This document shows positions 1 through 9,524 of a stretch of 64,000 bases of DNA, one piece after another. Positions within the stretch are counted from its first letter, which is position 1. Each line of letters opens with the position of its first letter. The stretch lies in the NCBI RefSeq assembly GCF_001661965.1, contig NZ_LYWZ01000028.1, forward strand, positions 226,414 to 290,413, given 5' to 3'. This stretch comes from Croceicoccus mobilis. Its GTDB lineage: Bacteria > Pseudomonadota > Alphaproteobacteria > Sphingomonadales > Sphingomonadaceae. The notes beneath the pieces were generated by a model. It had not been told where the DNA came from. It saw only the letters and a list, made by a program, of their open reading frames with translations, and did not search any database. Both the position numbers and the translations under genes were made by a program.

Positions 1-173
1 GCTATGAATATTTCGCGCGCATCGACGGTAAGCCGGTTGATACGGATGCCATCGACACGCGGATCAGCGGCATCGCGGATCGCCTGCGCGAGGTCTGGGC
101 CGAAGCGGACAGCAGCGGCGAGCCGGTGAACCTTGTCGCCGACGCCATGGCAAGGCGCAAGATCGGGCGCTGA
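1..173 (+). CDS. C-terminal end of a Glu/Leu/Phe/Val-type amino acid dehydrogenase (5' part outside window)
   Basis: Only the last 56 codons are inside the window, in frame 3, ending YEYFARIDGKPVD...VADAMARRKIGR and TGA. The pattern of an aromatic stretch, a helix with spaced Arg and Glu, then a 'GEP..LVADAMARR.IGR' tail resembles the C-terminus of leucine/glutamate dehydrogenase family proteins, in which the tail packs behind the NAD-binding domain. The catalytic and NAD-binding parts are not visible, so the assignment rests on tail resemblance alone. The next gene starts 160 bases downstream on the same strand, so it is probably a separate transcription unit. Confidence 0.45.
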   Translation, partial: YEYFARIDGKPVDTDAIDTRISGIADRLREVWAEADSSGEPVNLVADAMARRKIGR

Positions 174-332
174 TCTCATTAGCGGATGGGCGGACCGGAT
201 CGGGGCTGAACGCAGCCTTGATCCCCGCCTTGGTCGATGGTGGGACTTGCGGGCGCGCATCAAGCCTGCAAGAGCGGTGCCGGGCGCGTATTGACGTGCC
301 CCGAGGACACGGACTGAAGCGCACCATACGCC

Positions 333-1103
333 ATGCACGGTTTTGCCAATCCCGCACGTTTCCTGCGCCTTGCAAGGTGGCTGACACCGCTGTGCCTGTT
401 GCTGGGCCTTGCCCTTGCGGCGGGCGCGCTGATCTATGGCTTGCTGTTTGCGCCGGCTGACCGGCTGATGGGCGACACGGTCCGTATCCTTTACATCCAC
501 GTGCCTGCCGCATGGCTGGGGATGGGCGGGTGGACGACCATTGCCATCGCTTCGCTGGTCGAACTGGTCTGGCGGCATCCGCTGGCCAATATCGCGGCGC
601 GCGCGGCTGCGGTGCCGGGTGCTGTCTTTACCGCCATCTGCCTTGTCACCGGCTCCATCTGGGGGCGGCCCACATGGGGCACATGGTGGGTGTGGGACGG
701 GCGGCTGACTTCCATGCTGGTGCTGCTGCTTCTGTACTGCGCCTATATCGCGCTGGCGGGCGCGGCGCAGCGGGACATGGCGGCGGGATCGGGCGGCAGC
801 CGGGTGACCGCGATCTTCGGCCTTGTCGGCGCGGTCAATGTGCCGATCATCAACCGTTCAGTCGTGTGGTGGAATAGCCTGCATCAGCCGCCGAGCATCA
901 CCATGGGCAAATCCGCGATCGACCCTGCTTTCCTGACCCCGCTGCTGATCGCTACGCTTGGCTTTTCGCTATTGTTCGGCGGGGTGGTGCTGGCGCGCAT
1001 GCGGATGCTGCTGGCCGATATCCAGGCAGAGGCTCGGCTGCGGCGCAAGGCGCAGAAGGCCCAGATGAAGGCGGAGCTTTCCGCTGGCGCGGATTGGCAG
1101 TAG
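333..1103 (+). CDS. ccmC: Haem exporter/chaperone subunit CcmC, cytochrome c maturation
   Basis: A polytopic inner-membrane protein of 256 residues. CcmC loads haem onto CcmE on the periplasmic side as part of system I cytochrome c maturation. The Trp-rich haem-handling segment (WGRPTWGTWWVWD, residues 110-122) is intact, and the two periplasmic haem-ligand histidines are present at about H56 (IHVPAAWLGMGG) and H184 (NSLHQPPSI). About six hydrophobic helices are visible. The Met start precedes a basic amphipathic N-terminus (FLRLARWL). It is first in a tight ccmCDEFGHI run. The partner subunits ccmA and ccmB are not in the window and would lie elsewhere. Confidence 0.95.
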   Translation: MHGFANPARFLRLARWLTPLCLLLGLALAAGALIYGLLFAPADRLMGDTVRILYIHVPAAWLGMGGWTTIAIASLVELVWRHPLANIAARAAAVPGAVFTAICLVTGSIWGRPTWGTWWVWDGRLTSMLVLLLLYCAYIALAGAAQRDMAAGSGGSRVTAIFGLVGAVNVPIINRSVVWWNSLHQPPSITMGKSAIDPAFLTPLLIATLGFSLLFGGVVLARMRMLLADIQAEARLRRKAQKAQMKAELSAGADWQ

Positions 1104-1134
1104 AGCGCCTGTTGACGGATTGAAGACGGACCCG

Positions 1135-1278
1135 ATGACCGAACAACTCGACCAATGGCCCTTTGTCATCGCATGCTATGCGATCGGCGTTGCCGGTACG
1201 CTTGCCATGGTGGGCTGGGCATGGTTCGCCATGCGCCGCGCCGAAAAGCGTCGTGACATGTCGCGGGAGAAGAAGTGA
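1135..1278 (+). CDS. ccmD: Small membrane protein CcmD
   Basis: A 47-residue peptide with one hydrophobic helix (about residues 10-32) and a strongly basic tail (RRAEKRRDMSREKK). This is the usual form of CcmD, the small protein that stabilises the CcmC-CcmE complex and its release of holo-CcmE. The gene was identified by position between ccmC and ccmE and by its topology, because family sequence conservation is low. Its TGA overlaps the ATG of ccmE by one base (TGATG), which implies translational coupling. Confidence 0.85.
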   Translation: MTEQLDQWPFVIACYAIGVAGTLAMVGWAWFAMRRAEKRRDMSREKK

Positions 1279-1736
1279 TGGCAGCAGCGGTAAAGGCCAA
1301 GCACCAGAGGCTGGTGCTGTTGGTGATCGCGCTGGTCGTGCTGATCGGTGCGGGGCTGCTGGCGGCTTGGGCGTTGCGCAATCAGGCCAGCTATTTCTAC
1401 GTCCCCTCCGACATCGCCTCCGATCCGCCCGAAGCGGGGCGCGCGATCCGGCTGGGCGGCATGGTGCAGGAAGGATCGATCCAGCGGCAGGCCGATGGCG
1501 TGACCATTGATTTCGTGGTCGGCGACGGAAAGGCCGTGGTGCCGGTGCGCTTCTCCGGCATCACGCCCGATCTATTCGTCGAAGGGTCCGGCGTAGTGGC
1601 AGAGGGGCACATGATGCCCGACGGCACGTTCCTCGCCGATAATCTGCTGGCCAAGCACGATGAAAATTACATGCCGCGCGAACTGGCAGACATGTCGGAC
1701 GCGCAGGCGAAAGAGGTGGTGGCCGAAACCGAATGA
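1278..1736 (+). CDS. ccmE: Periplasmic haem chaperone CcmE
   Basis: A 152-residue protein with an N-terminal membrane anchor (about residues 10-31) and an OB-fold periplasmic domain. The covalent haem-binding histidine lies in LLAKHDENYMP (H127, with Y131 four residues on), matching the family HxxxY motif. It receives haem from CcmC and passes it to CcmF for ligation to apocytochrome c. I chose the ATG that overlaps the ccmD stop rather than the GTG one codon earlier, because the TGATG junction is typical of this operon. Confidence 0.95.
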   Translation: MAAAVKAKHQRLVLLVIALVVLIGAGLLAAWALRNQASYFYVPSDIASDPPEAGRAIRLGGMVQEGSIQRQADGVTIDFVVGDGKAVVPVRFSGITPDLFVEGSGVVAEGHMMPDGTFLADNLLAKHDENYMPRELADMSDAQAKEVVAETE

Positions 1737-1748
1737 TCCCAAATACTC

Positions 1749-3728
1749 ATGATTGCTGAAATCGGCCTTGTCCTGCTGTGGCTCGCCGCGGCGCTTGCCA
1801 TGCTGCAATTGCTGTCGGGCGCATGGTCGCTGACGGGCAAGGACGGCACTGACGAATTGCGCGCCGAAACGGCCGGCATGGTCCGCCCGGTCGCGGTGAT
1901 GCAGGGCGTGCTGGCGGCGCTGTCCTTTGCCATGCTGGCATGGCTGTTCGTGCGGACCGATCTTTCGGTGCTTCTGGTCGCGCTCAATTCGCATTCGGAC
2001 AAGCCGTTTATCTTCAAGCTCGCGGGCACATGGGGGAATCACGAAGGTTCGATGCTATTGTGGGCCACGGTGATGGGGCTGGCCGGTGCGCTGGTCGCAT
2101 TGGTCGAACGGCGGCTGCCGGAAAAGACCATCGTCGCGACGCTGGCTGCGCAGGCTTTCGTATCGCTCGGCTTCTATGCCTTCCTGCTTTTCAGTTCGAA
2201 CCCGTTTGAACGGATCAGCCCGGTTCCCGCCGATGGCAATGGCCTCAATCCGCTGCTGCAGGATATCGGCCTCGCCTTCCATCCGCCGACGCTTTATTTC
2301 GGTTATGTCGGCCTGTCGGTCGCGTTCAGCTTTGCCGTCGGTGCGCTGATCACGCGCGAGGTCGGCCCTGCCTTTGCCCGCGCGATGCGGCCATGGGTGC
2401 TGGGTGCGTGGATATTCCTGACGGTGGGCATCACTGCCGGTTCCTACTGGGCCTATTACGAGCTGGGCTGGGGCGGCTGGTGGTTCTGGGATCCGGTGGA
2501 GAATGCATCTCTGATGCCCTGGCTGGCGGCGACCGCGCTGCTGCATTCGGCGGGCGTGCTGGCCGCGCGCGATGCGCTGCGGACGTGGACGATCATGCTG
2601 GGAGTTGTTGCCTTTTCCATGTCGATGGTGGGCACCTTCCTCGTGCGGTCGGGCATTCTGACCAGCGTGCATGCCTTTGCCGTCGATCCCGAACGCGGCA
2701 GCTTCATCCTCGTCCTTCTGGCCATCTATATCGGCGGGGCATTGACCCTGTTCGGCCTGCGCGCCGCCACGGTGACAGAGGGCAAGCAATTCGCCGCCGT
2801 CAGCCGCGAAGCGAGCCTTGTCTTCAACAATGTCGCGCTGACCGCGATCCTTGCCATCGTTCTGTTGGGCACGCTCTACCCGCTGGTGACAGAGGCGTTC
2901 GGGACGCGCGTTTCCATCGGGCCGCCTTATTTCAATCCCATGGGCGCGGTATTCGCGCTGCCGATGATGGTCGTGATGGCGATCGGCCCGCTGCTGCGCT
3001 GGCGCGACGATCGCTTTGGCCGCGTGGGCAGGGCGCTGATCCTCCCCGGTCTTGCCACCATCGCCGTGCTGGTCGCGACACTGGTGCTGGCGCCCGGTAT
3101 CGGGGTGCTGCCGCTGCTGGGCCTTGCGCTGGCGGTGGGTCTGGCGATTGCCAGCGTCATACCGCTGTTTGGGCGCAATCTGCGCCGCACGCCGCTGCCG
3201 ATCTGGGGCATGGTCGTCTCGCATCTGGGGCTGGCCGTCGCGGTGGGCGGCATGGCCAGCGAAAGCGCCTTTTCGACGGAACGTCTGGTGGCGGCGCAGG
3301 TTGGCGACACTGTCACCGTCGGCCCGTGGAGCATCGAACTGGCCGCGGTCGAGCCGGTCGCCGGCCCCAACTGGACCGCGCTGCAGGCCGACATGCAGGC
3401 GAGCTATGAGGGCGGTGCGCCCACGCAGATGCTTCCGCAGTCGCGCACCTTCACCTCGCCGCCCCAGACGACGAGCGAAAGCGCGCTCCACACCCGCTGG
3501 AACGGGCAGCTCTATACCGTGATCGGCGAGTTGGGGGAGGATGGTCGCTGGCAGCTGCGACTGTGGTGGAAGCCGTTCGTTCCGCTGATCTGGCTGGGCG
3601 GCCTGCTGGTGGCCTTGGGCGGCGCTTTGGCGCTGGTCGGGCGCATCATCAGCGGCTGGCGCAGGCAATATCAGGCGCGGCGCATCGCCATGCGGCGTGA
3701 GGAACGCCCGGTGGGAGACCTGCGATGA
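1749..3728 (+). CDS. ccmF: Cytochrome c haem lyase subunit CcmF
   Basis: At 659 residues with many hydrophobic helices it has normal CcmF length. The Trp-rich signature GWGGWWFWDPVENASLMPW lies at about residues 238-256, and conserved histidine-containing loops are present (LAFHPPTLYFGYVG, ILTSVHAFAVDPERG). CcmF with CcmH forms the complex that attaches haem from CcmE to the CXXCH motif of apocytochromes. Its 3' end overlaps the next gene by four bases (ATGA). Confidence 0.96.
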   Translation: MIAEIGLVLLWLAAALAMLQLLSGAWSLTGKDGTDELRAETAGMVRPVAVMQGVLAALSFAMLAWLFVRTDLSVLLVALNSHSDKPFIFKLAGTWGNHEGSMLLWATVMGLAGALVALVERRLPEKTIVATLAAQAFVSLGFYAFLLFSSNPFERISPVPADGNGLNPLLQDIGLAFHPPTLYFGYVGLSVAFSFAVGALITREVGPAFARAMRPWVLGAWIFLTVGITAGSYWAYYELGWGGWWFWDPVENASLMPWLAATALLHSAGVLAARDALRTWTIMLGVVAFSMSMVGTFLVRSGILTSVHAFAVDPERGSFILVLLAIYIGGALTLFGLRAATVTEGKQFAAVSREASLVFNNVALTAILAIVLLGTLYPLVTEAFGTRVSIGPPYFNPMGAVFALPMMVVMAIGPLLRWRDDRFGRVGRALILPGLATIAVLVATLVLAPGIGVLPLLGLALAVGLAIASVIPLFGRNLRRTPLPIWGMVVSHLGLAVAVGGMASESAFSTERLVAAQVGDTVTVGPWSIELAAVEPVAGPNWTALQADMQASYEGGAPTQMLPQSRTFTSPPQTTSESALHTRWNGQLYTVIGELGEDGRWQLRLWWKPFVPLIWLGGLLVALGGALALVGRIISGWRRQYQARRIAMRREERPVGDLR

Positions 3729-4288
3729 GTGCGCCCGACACGGCAAAGCGTCCCTCGCGCTGGGCAATCTGGCTGCCGCTTGGCCTGTTCGCACTGCTGT
3801 GCGCGCTGGTCGCATGGGGTCTTGCCAATCCCGGATCGACCGAGGTTGAAAGCCGCATGATCGGCCAGCCGCTGCCCGCCATCGAATTGCCGCAGGCGGT
3901 GGAGGAGAACCCCGGTGTCACGCTGGCGGGCGCGCGCGAAAGCGGGCCGCGCCTCCTCAACATCTGGGCCAGCTGGTGCGTTCCGTGCATCGTCGAGGCA
4001 CCGGTGCTGGAGGAGCTGAAGGCAAGGGGCGTGGCCATCGACGGTGTCGCCATCCGCGACAAGAGCGAGGATATCGAGATGTTCCTGCAAAGGAACGGCA
4101 ATCCCTATCGCGGCATCGCGCGCGACGATGTCAGCGCGGTGCAGATGGCGATCGGATCGTCGGGCGTCCCTGAAACCTTCGTCATCGATGCCGATGGCAT
4201 CATCCGGTACCAGCATATCGGCCCGATCATGGAGCGGGACATCGCGCAGATCATGGCCAGGCTCAAAGACGCGGAGGAGCCGGCATGA
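3725..4288 (+). CDS. ccmG: Thiol:disulfide interchange protein CcmG/DsbE
   Basis: A 187-residue membrane-anchored periplasmic thioredoxin. The N-terminal anchor spans about residues 13-32, and the active site WASWCVPC has its cysteines at 85 and 88. The later GVPETFVIDADGIIRY segment carries the cis-proline loop typical of the DsbE branch. It reduces the CXXCH cysteines of apocytochrome c before haem ligation. Both ends overlap neighbours by ATGA, consistent with a single translationally coupled operon. Confidence 0.95.
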   Translation: MSAPDTAKRPSRWAIWLPLGLFALLCALVAWGLANPGSTEVESRMIGQPLPAIELPQAVEENPGVTLAGARESGPRLLNIWASWCVPCIVEAPVLEELKARGVAIDGVAIRDKSEDIEMFLQRNGNPYRGIARDDVSAVQMAIGSSGVPETFVIDADGIIRYQHIGPIMERDIAQIMARLKDAEEPA

Positions 4289-4737
4289 GGCGCGCGCTTG
4301 CCGTTCTGGCGCTGGTCGCCGTTCTCGCCATCGGGGCGCTGACGTCGATTGCTGCGCCTGCCGATGCGCAGGATTCGCTGCCGCCTGCCCCCTATGCCTA
4401 TCGCCAGCTGGAGGATCCGGAGCAGGAGGCGAAAGCGCAGGAGCTGATGGAGACGTTGCGCTGCCTCACCTGCCAGAGCCAGTCCATTGCCGATTCTGAC
4501 GCCTCCATCGCGGGCGACATGCGCAGCCAGGTGCGCCAGCGGATCATGGCGGGCGAGGAGCCGGAGGAAATCCGCCAATGGCTGATCGACCGCTATGGCG
4601 ATTACATCAGCTACAAGCCCGTGGTGAAGCCGCTGACATGGCCGCTTTATATCATTCCGGCTCTGGTGCTGCTGCTGGCCGTGCTGCTGCTGCGGCGCCG
4701 TTTCCGTCGTGCGCGCCGCGATGGAGGTGAGGCATGA
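4285..4737 (+). CDS. ccmH: Cytochrome c maturation thioredoxin-like subunit CcmH (CcmL type)
   Basis: A 150-residue protein with a cleavable-looking signal (residues 1-28, ending ADAQD). The redox motif LRCLTCQSQSI has cysteines at 60 and 63, and a C-terminal transmembrane helix lies near residues 112-132 with an Arg-rich cytoplasmic tail. This is the short, single-domain form. The TPR domain that is fused to it in E. coli CcmH is encoded by the next gene. It works with CcmG to present reduced apocytochrome to CcmF. Confidence 0.93.
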   Translation: MRRALAVLALVAVLAIGALTSIAAPADAQDSLPPAPYAYRQLEDPEQEAKAQELMETLRCLTCQSQSIADSDASIAGDMRSQVRQRIMAGEEPEEIRQWLIDRYGDYISYKPVVKPLTWPLYIIPALVLLLAVLLLRRRFRRARRDGGEA

Positions 4738-5456
4738 GCTGGATCGTCGTCATCCTTATCGCCGCCATCGTGTTTGGCGTGCTGGCATTCGTGCTGAAAC
4801 TTCCGCGCAGCGGGTGGGAGCTGGCGGGCGCGGTCCTGCTGGTCGGCCTCGCGGGCTATGCGCTGCAGGGCAGCCCCGGCATGCCCGGCGCGCCCAAGGC
4901 CGCGCGCGAAAGCAAGGCCGGTGCTGCCGCCGCGATGGTGGAGGCGCGGCGCGAGATGGACGATCAATATGGCCCCGGTCGCCGCTATCTGATCACCGCC
5001 GATGCCATGGCCCGCAATGGCCAATATTCCGCCGCCGCAGCAATCCTGCGCGGGGCGATCCGCGAAAATCCCGATGATCCCGATGCGTGGCTGGCGCTGG
5101 GCAATGCGCTGGTCGGCCATGCGGAGGGGGTGGCGACGCCTGCTGCTCTGTTCGCTTATCGCCGCGCCGCCGATATCGCGCCCAGCCATCCGGGGCCGCC
5201 GTTCTTCATGGGGCTGGCGCTGGCCAGTTCCGGCCAGTTTCAGGAAGCGCGCGATCTGTGGCAGGGCCTGCTCGACCGCCCCGTGGCAGAGGGTGACGCG
5301 GCCGAGGACGAGCCATGGCGCGCGCAGCTCCAGTCGCAGGTCGACAAGCTTGACGCGCTTATTGCAGCGCGTGAAAACGCGGCGCGCGGGCAGGGCATGA
5401 GGCAGGAGACGGATCAGCAGATTCCGCCTGCCGCGCCCGCGAATCAGGCTCCTTGA
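4734..5456 (+). CDS. ccmI: TPR protein CcmI/CycH, apocytochrome c chaperone
   Basis: A 240-residue protein with two N-terminal hydrophobic helices (residues 1-20 and about 24-43). A cytoplasm/periplasm linker and helical repeats resembling TPRs follow (ARNGQYSAAAAILRGAIRENPDDPDAWLALGNAL, then PSHPGPPFFMGLALASSGQFQEARDLWQGLL). CcmI holds the apocytochrome C-terminus for the CcmF-CcmH complex. It is the last gene of the ccm run and ends some 220 bases before the next gene. The C-terminus is low in complexity (Gln, Pro, Ala). Confidence 0.88.
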   Translation: MSWIVVILIAAIVFGVLAFVLKLPRSGWELAGAVLLVGLAGYALQGSPGMPGAPKAARESKAGAAAAMVEARREMDDQYGPGRRYLITADAMARNGQYSAAAAILRGAIRENPDDPDAWLALGNALVGHAEGVATPAALFAYRRAADIAPSHPGPPFFMGLALASSGQFQEARDLWQGLLDRPVAEGDAAEDEPWRAQLQSQVDKLDALIAARENAARGQGMRQETDQQIPPAAPANQAP

Positions 5457-5673
5457 GGGCTTGCGCAATAATTGCCGCTTGCCCATGAAGCGATGCTGCA
5501 GTGCGGTGAAGCGTGGCTGGGGCATCGGGATATGCCCTCCTGCCTTTCTTGCCGGGGCATGAACACACTGCTAAGCGCGCCCTCCGGCCTTGGGACTGGT
5601 CTCGATTCAATCCCGCGGCTCGAAACGGACCGGAGTATCATTCAGCTTGACCCATGAAACGGCAGCAGACGGC

Positions 5674-7626
5674 ATGACGGGGCAGGCCGATGGCACCGCC
5701 CGCAATGGGCCGCGGCCTGCCGGTCCGGTCGGCGGGCATGGCCACGGTTCGGATCGCACCAGCGCCAAGGTGAAGCTGGCGGCAGGCGCGATCGGCATCG
5801 TCTTCGGCGATATCGGCACCAGCCCGCTTTACGCCTTTCGCGAAACATTCGTCGGTCCGCATCCGCTGGCGCTTGACCGGCTGCACGTGCTGGGCGTGGT
5901 TTCGTTGATCTTCTGGTCGATGACCTTGGTCGTCGCGATCCAGTATGTCACCATCCTCATGCGCGCCGACAACAAGGGGCAGGGCGGCAGCCTTGCGCTG
6001 GTCGCGCTGATCTCGCGCCATATTTCCGGCTCGCGCTTTGGCTGGCTGGCGGTGCTGCTGGGCGTGATGGCGACATCGCTGTTCTATGGCGATTCCATGA
6101 TTACGCCGGCCATTTCGGTGCTGTCCGCCGTGGAAGGCCTGACCGTGGTAGAGGCGCGGTTCGAGCAATGGGTCATTCCCATCGCTCTGGTCATGCTGGT
6201 CGGCCTGTTCCTCATCCAGAAACGCGGCACGGCCAAGGTCGGCGCATTGTTCGCGCCGATCATGATTACCTATTTCTGCGTGCTGGCGGTGCTGGGACTG
6301 GCGCAGATCTTCCAGAACCCGGGCGTGCTGGTTGCGCTGAACCCGTGGTACGCGCTTCAGTTCTTCCTCGTCGACAAGACGCTGGCTTTCCTCGCCCTCG
6401 GCTCGGTCGTGCTGGCGGTCACCGGGGCAGAGGCGCTTTATGCCGACATGGGGCATTTCGGTCGCGGCCCGCTGCGCCTGTCCTGGTTCGGCTTTGTCAT
6501 GCCGGCGCTGCTGATCAATTATTTCGGTCAGGCCGCCATGGTGACCAGCCTTTCAGGCAGCGCCGCGGCAGAGGCGATCCGCAATCCCTTCTTCATCATG
6601 GCGCCCGATGTCATGCGCCTGCCGCTGGTGCTGCTGGCCATGATGGCGACCTTCATCGCCAGCCAGGCGGTGATCTCGGGCGCGTTCTCGGTTACGCATC
6701 AGGCGATGCAACTGGGTTTCATCCCGCGCCTTTCGATCCTGCACACGAGCGAGACCGAGGCGGGGCAGATCTATATCCCGGCGATCAACTGGGCACTGAT
6801 GGTGGCGGTGATCCTGCTGGTGCTGACGTTCAAGAATTCGTCGAACCTCGCCAGCGCATATGGCATCGCGGTGACCGGCGCGATGCTGATCGATACCTGC
6901 CTGATGGCCGCGCTGTTGCTGGCGGTCTGGCGGTGGAAATGGTATCTCGCGGTGCCGGTGGTGGTCCTCTTCTTCATCGTCGATGGCGCCTATTTCGCGG
7001 CCAACGCGACCAAGGTGCCCGACGGCGGCTGGTTCCCGCTGCTGATCGGGGCGGTCGCTTTCACCTTGCTGACGACATGGGCCAAGGGCCGCAAGCTGAT
7101 GCGCGAACGCATGGCCGAGGTGGCCTTGCCGATCGAAATCTTCGCCAAATCGGCGACCAATTCGGCGACCCGCGTGCCGGGCAGCGCGATCTTCATGGCT
7201 TCGTCCACTGCGGGCGTGCCCTCCGCGCTGCTCCATAATATCAAGCACAACAAGGTGCTGCACGAACGCGTGGTCATCCTGACGGTGCAGATCGCCGATT
7301 TCCCCTATGTCGAGCCCGACGACCGCGCGGAAATTCACGATCTGGGCGAAGGGTTCTACCGCATGATCCTGCATTACGGGTTCATGGAGGAAACCGACGT
7401 GCCGTTGGCGCTGAAGGGCCTGGAAGGCTGCGGCGGCAAGTTCGACATGATGCAAACCAGTTTCTTCCTGTCGCGCCAGACGCTGCTGACATCGGAAAAT
7501 CCGGGCATGATGATCTGGCGAGAGAAGATCTTTGCATGGATGCTGCGCAATGCGGCCAATGCGATGGAATTTTTCCGCCTTCCGACGAACCGCGTGGTCG
7601 AACTGGGCAGCCAGGTCGAGATCTAG
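5674..7626 (+). CDS. kup: Low-affinity potassium transporter Kup
   Basis: A large polytopic transporter with about 12 membrane helices, followed by a soluble C-terminal domain from about residue 490. The family signature [13 protein letters not shown] lies near the N-terminus after a hydrophilic, Gly-rich lead. Kup proteins import K+ with protons. I chose the ATG giving [12 protein letters not shown]. In-frame TTG codons at 5647 and 5590 would lengthen the poorly conserved N-terminus, and no clear ribosome site decides between them. It is monocistronic, flanked by gaps on both sides. Confidence 0.92.
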   Translation: MTGQADGTARNGPRPAGPVGGHGHGSDRTSAKVKLAAGAIGIVFGDIGTSPLYAFRETFVGPHPLALDRLHVLGVVSLIFWSMTLVVAIQYVTILMRADNKGQGGSLALVALISRHISGSRFGWLAVLLGVMATSLFYGDSMITPAISVLSAVEGLTVVEARFEQWVIPIALVMLVGLFLIQKRGTAKVGALFAPIMITYFCVLAVLGLAQIFQNPGVLVALNPWYALQFFLVDKTLAFLALGSVVLAVTGAEALYADMGHFGRGPLRLSWFGFVMPALLINYFGQAAMVTSLSGSAAAEAIRNPFFIMAPDVMRLPLVLLAMMATFIASQAVISGAFSVTHQAMQLGFIPRLSILHTSETEAGQIYIPAINWALMVAVILLVLTFKNSSNLASAYGIAVTGAMLIDTCLMAALLLAVWRWKWYLAVPVVVLFFIVDGAYFAANATKVPDGGWFPLLIGAVAFTLLTTWAKGRKLMRERMAEVALPIEIFAKSATNSATRVPGSAIFMASSTAGVPSALLHNIKHNKVLHERVVILTVQIADFPYVEPDDRAEIHDLGEGFYRMILHYGFMEETDVPLALKGLEGCGGKFDMMQTSFFLSRQTLLTSENPGMMIWREKIFAWMLRNAANAMEFFRLPTNRVVELGSQVEI

Positions 7627-7680
7627 ACCCAACGACCCGCCGCGACGCGCTGACCTGCCGCAAATGGCGGCTCGTTGCGC

Positions 7681-7708
7681 TTGGCGGGGGCTGCAAACGT
7701 GCTATCCT
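7681..7708 (+). promoter_or_regulatory. Candidate sigma-70-type promoter for the 51-residue peptide gene
   Basis: TTGGCG is followed by a 16-base spacer and TATCCT, some 30 bases before the start codon of the short gene that follows. The geometry fits a housekeeping promoter. It was recognised by eye only. Confidence 0.35.
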
Positions 7709-7740
7709 CTCATCCTAAAAACAAAAAGGAGAGTGAAGCC

Positions 7741-7896
7741 ATGCAGGAGACCACCAACAGCGATCGTGCGAACGAACTGCGCCAGCTGATCGACAAGGTC
7801 AGCGCCCAGCCCAATCGCGCATGGACGGAAGAGCGCAAGCGCATCGGCGTGCTGCAAAGCCAGCTGGCAGCGCATGAGGGCGCCAAGGCGCATTGA
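7741..7896 (+). CDS. Small conserved-looking hypothetical protein, 51 residues
   Basis: A short hydrophilic, helical protein (MQETTNSDRANELRQLIDKVSAQPNR...). It is preceded by an excellent ribosome site (AAGGAGAGTGAAGCC before the ATG) and a plausible promoter, and followed by a hairpin. These expression signals are the main argument that it is real. The Leu/Arg/Gln spacing suggests two amphipathic helices. I do not recognise a family, and no function is proposed. Confidence 0.65.
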   Translation: MQETTNSDRANELRQLIDKVSAQPNRAWTEERKRIGVLQSQLAAHEGAKAH

Positions 7897-7913
7897 GCGC
7901 CTGACGGGCCGGG

Positions 7914-7934
7914 GCGGGGCGGGTGACGCCCCGC
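7914..7934. terminator. GC-rich hairpin between convergent genes
   Basis: An 8-bp perfect stem GCGGGGCG / CGCCCCGC with a 5-base loop lies between the short plus-strand gene and the stop of yciB on the other strand. No U-run follows, so it may be a weak or Rho-assisted terminator serving both directions. Confidence 0.4.
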
Positions 7935-7953
7935 TCGGTCCTTACACCAGCCC

Positions 7954-8604
7954 TTAGACAGGAGGCTGGGTCGTTTCGACCTCGGTCTCTTCCTCCTTGC
8001 CCAGACCTTCGCGCATCATCATCGGCAGCTGCATGAAGGTGAAGAGGAAGGACAGTGGCATGAACAGCCAGAATTTCGACGCCAGCCATTGCTCGAACGG
8101 CAGGGCGGCGCGCAGGATCTCGTTCAGCACGGCAAGGGCGATGAAATAGAAACCCCAGTTGCGGCTGACCTTCATCCAGCCGCGATCCGACAGCCCCTCA
8201 AACGCGGCGCCCAGCAGATATTTGAGGAGCGGCTTGCCCATGCGCCAGCCAATCAGCAGAGCCAGGGCGAAGATCGAGTAGATGATCGTCGGCTTGATCT
8301 GCACGAAAAGCGGATCCTGAAAGATCACCGTCAGCCCGCCGAAAAACACGATCAGCGCGGTCGACAGCCACAGCATCGGGGTGACGTGCCCCAGCTTCCA
8401 TTTCGACACGATCAGCGCGATCACGGCGGCAACCATGAACGCGCCTGTCCCCTTCACCACGGCCAGAACCGCGCCGATGCTGTCGGCGGAATCCTCTGGC
8501 GAGAAATGGCGATAGACGAGGAAGAAGACGAGCAGCGGCCCGTAATCGATGGCAAGGTTGAGCCAGCCGGATTTTTTCTTCGGGGATGCTGTTTCTTCGC
8601 TCAT
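7954..8604 (-). CDS. yciB: Inner membrane protein YciB (septation protein A / IspZ family)
   Basis: A 216-residue protein with five or six hydrophobic helices. Family landmarks include IDYGPLLVFFLVY near the start, FQDPLFVQIKPTIIY in the middle and LLGAAFEGLSDRGWMKVSRNWGFYFIALAVLNE. YciB is an inner-membrane protein linked to septation and envelope integrity in enterobacteria and Shigella. It is last in a minus-strand series dapF-mtaB-ftsY-yciB, and its ATG overlaps the ftsY stop by one base. The tail is acidic and short. Confidence 0.92.
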   Translation of the reverse strand: MSEETASPKKKSGWLNLAIDYGPLLVFFLVYRHFSPEDSADSIGAVLAVVKGTGAFMVAAVIALIVSKWKLGHVTPMLWLSTALIVFFGGLTVIFQDPLFVQIKPTIIYSIFALALLIGWRMGKPLLKYLLGAAFEGLSDRGWMKVSRNWGFYFIALAVLNEILRAALPFEQWLASKFWLFMPLSFLFTFMQLPMMMREGLGKEEETEVETTQPPV

Positions 8605-9524
8605 CAGGCGACTCCTGCAATGACGCGCGCGACAAGGTCGGGGTCGAAGGGGCGCAGGTCATCGAGCCCTTCGCCAACGCCGATGGCGTGGATGGGCAGG
8701 CCATATTGCTCTGCCGCCGCGACCAGCACGCCGCCGCGCGCCGTGCCATCAAGCTTCGTCATGACGAGGCCGGTAACGCCCGCGACTTCCTTGAACACGT
8801 CGATCTGGGCCAGCGCGTTCTGCCCATTGGTCGCGTCCAGCACCAGCACGACATCATGCGGTGCCTCGGGGTTGAGGCGGCCCAGCACCTTCCGGATCTT
8901 GGCCAGCTCGTCCATCAGCTCGCGCTTGTTCTGCAGGCGGCCCGCAGTGTCGACGATCAGCGCGTCGATGCCCTGCTGCGTCGCGGCCTTGACCCCGTCG
9001 AACACGACGCTGGCCGGGTCGCCGCCTTCGGGGCCGGTAACGACGGGCACGCCGATGCGGTCGGCCCAGACCTTCAGCTGGCCGATCGCGGCAGCGCGAA
9101 ACGTGTCGCCCGCCGCCAGCATCACCGCGTAATCCTCTTCCTGAAAGAGATGGGCGAGCTTGGCGATGGTGGTGGTCTTGCCGCTGCCATTGACGCCGAT
9201 GACCAGCACGACATGCGGGCGGGGGAAGGCGGTGACTTCCAGCGGCTTTGCCACGGGGCGCAGGATCTCGGCGATTTCCTCGGCCACGGCTTCCTGGATC
9301 GCGCGCTCGTCCGAACCGCGTGGAAACTGACGCGTGGCCAGCCTGTCGCGGATGCGCATCGCCGCACGGGGACCGAGGTCGGAGAGGATCAGCGCATCCT
9401 CAAGCTCGTCCAGCTGCGCGTCGGTAAGGCGGGTTTGCCCGCCAATGCCGGCCAGATTGCCGCTGAGGCGTTCGGAGGTCTTGCGAAAGCCGCCGAAGAC
9501 GCGGTTCTGCCAATTATCGCTCAT
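8604..9524 (-). CDS. ftsY: Signal recognition particle receptor FtsY
   Basis: A 306-residue SRP GTPase of NG-domain form with no long acidic A-domain, as in many alphaproteobacteria. G motifs are complete: G1 GVNGSGKTTTIAKLA, DTFRAAA, G3 DTAGRLQNKREL, G4 TKLDGTARGG, and the closing GVGEGLDDLRPFDP. It docks Ffh-ribosome complexes at the membrane. Its partner ffh lies about 4 kb away in this window. The start overlaps the mtaB stop by four bases. Confidence 0.96.
   Translation of the reverse strand: MSDNWQNRVFGGFRKTSERLSGNLAGIGGQTRLTDAQLDELEDALILSDLGPRAAMRIRDRLATRQFPRGSDERAIQEAVAEEIAEILRPVAKPLEVTAFPRPHVVLVIGVNGSGKTTTIAKLAHLFQEEDYAVMLAAGDTFRAAAIGQLKVWADRIGVPVVTGPEGGDPASVVFDGVKAATQQGIDALIVDTAGRLQNKRELMDELAKIRKVLGRLNPEAPHDVVLVLDATNGQNALAQIDVFKEVAGVTGLVMTKLDGTARGGVLVAAAEQYGLPIHAIGVGEGLDDLRPFDPDLVARVIAGVA

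Noticed and set aside
2055..3815. A 586-codon open frame on the minus strand
   Set aside because: It is fully antisense to ccmF, which has clear family motifs. The translation is rich in Arg, Gln, His and Ala with no domain, as expected from high-GC opposite-strand frames.
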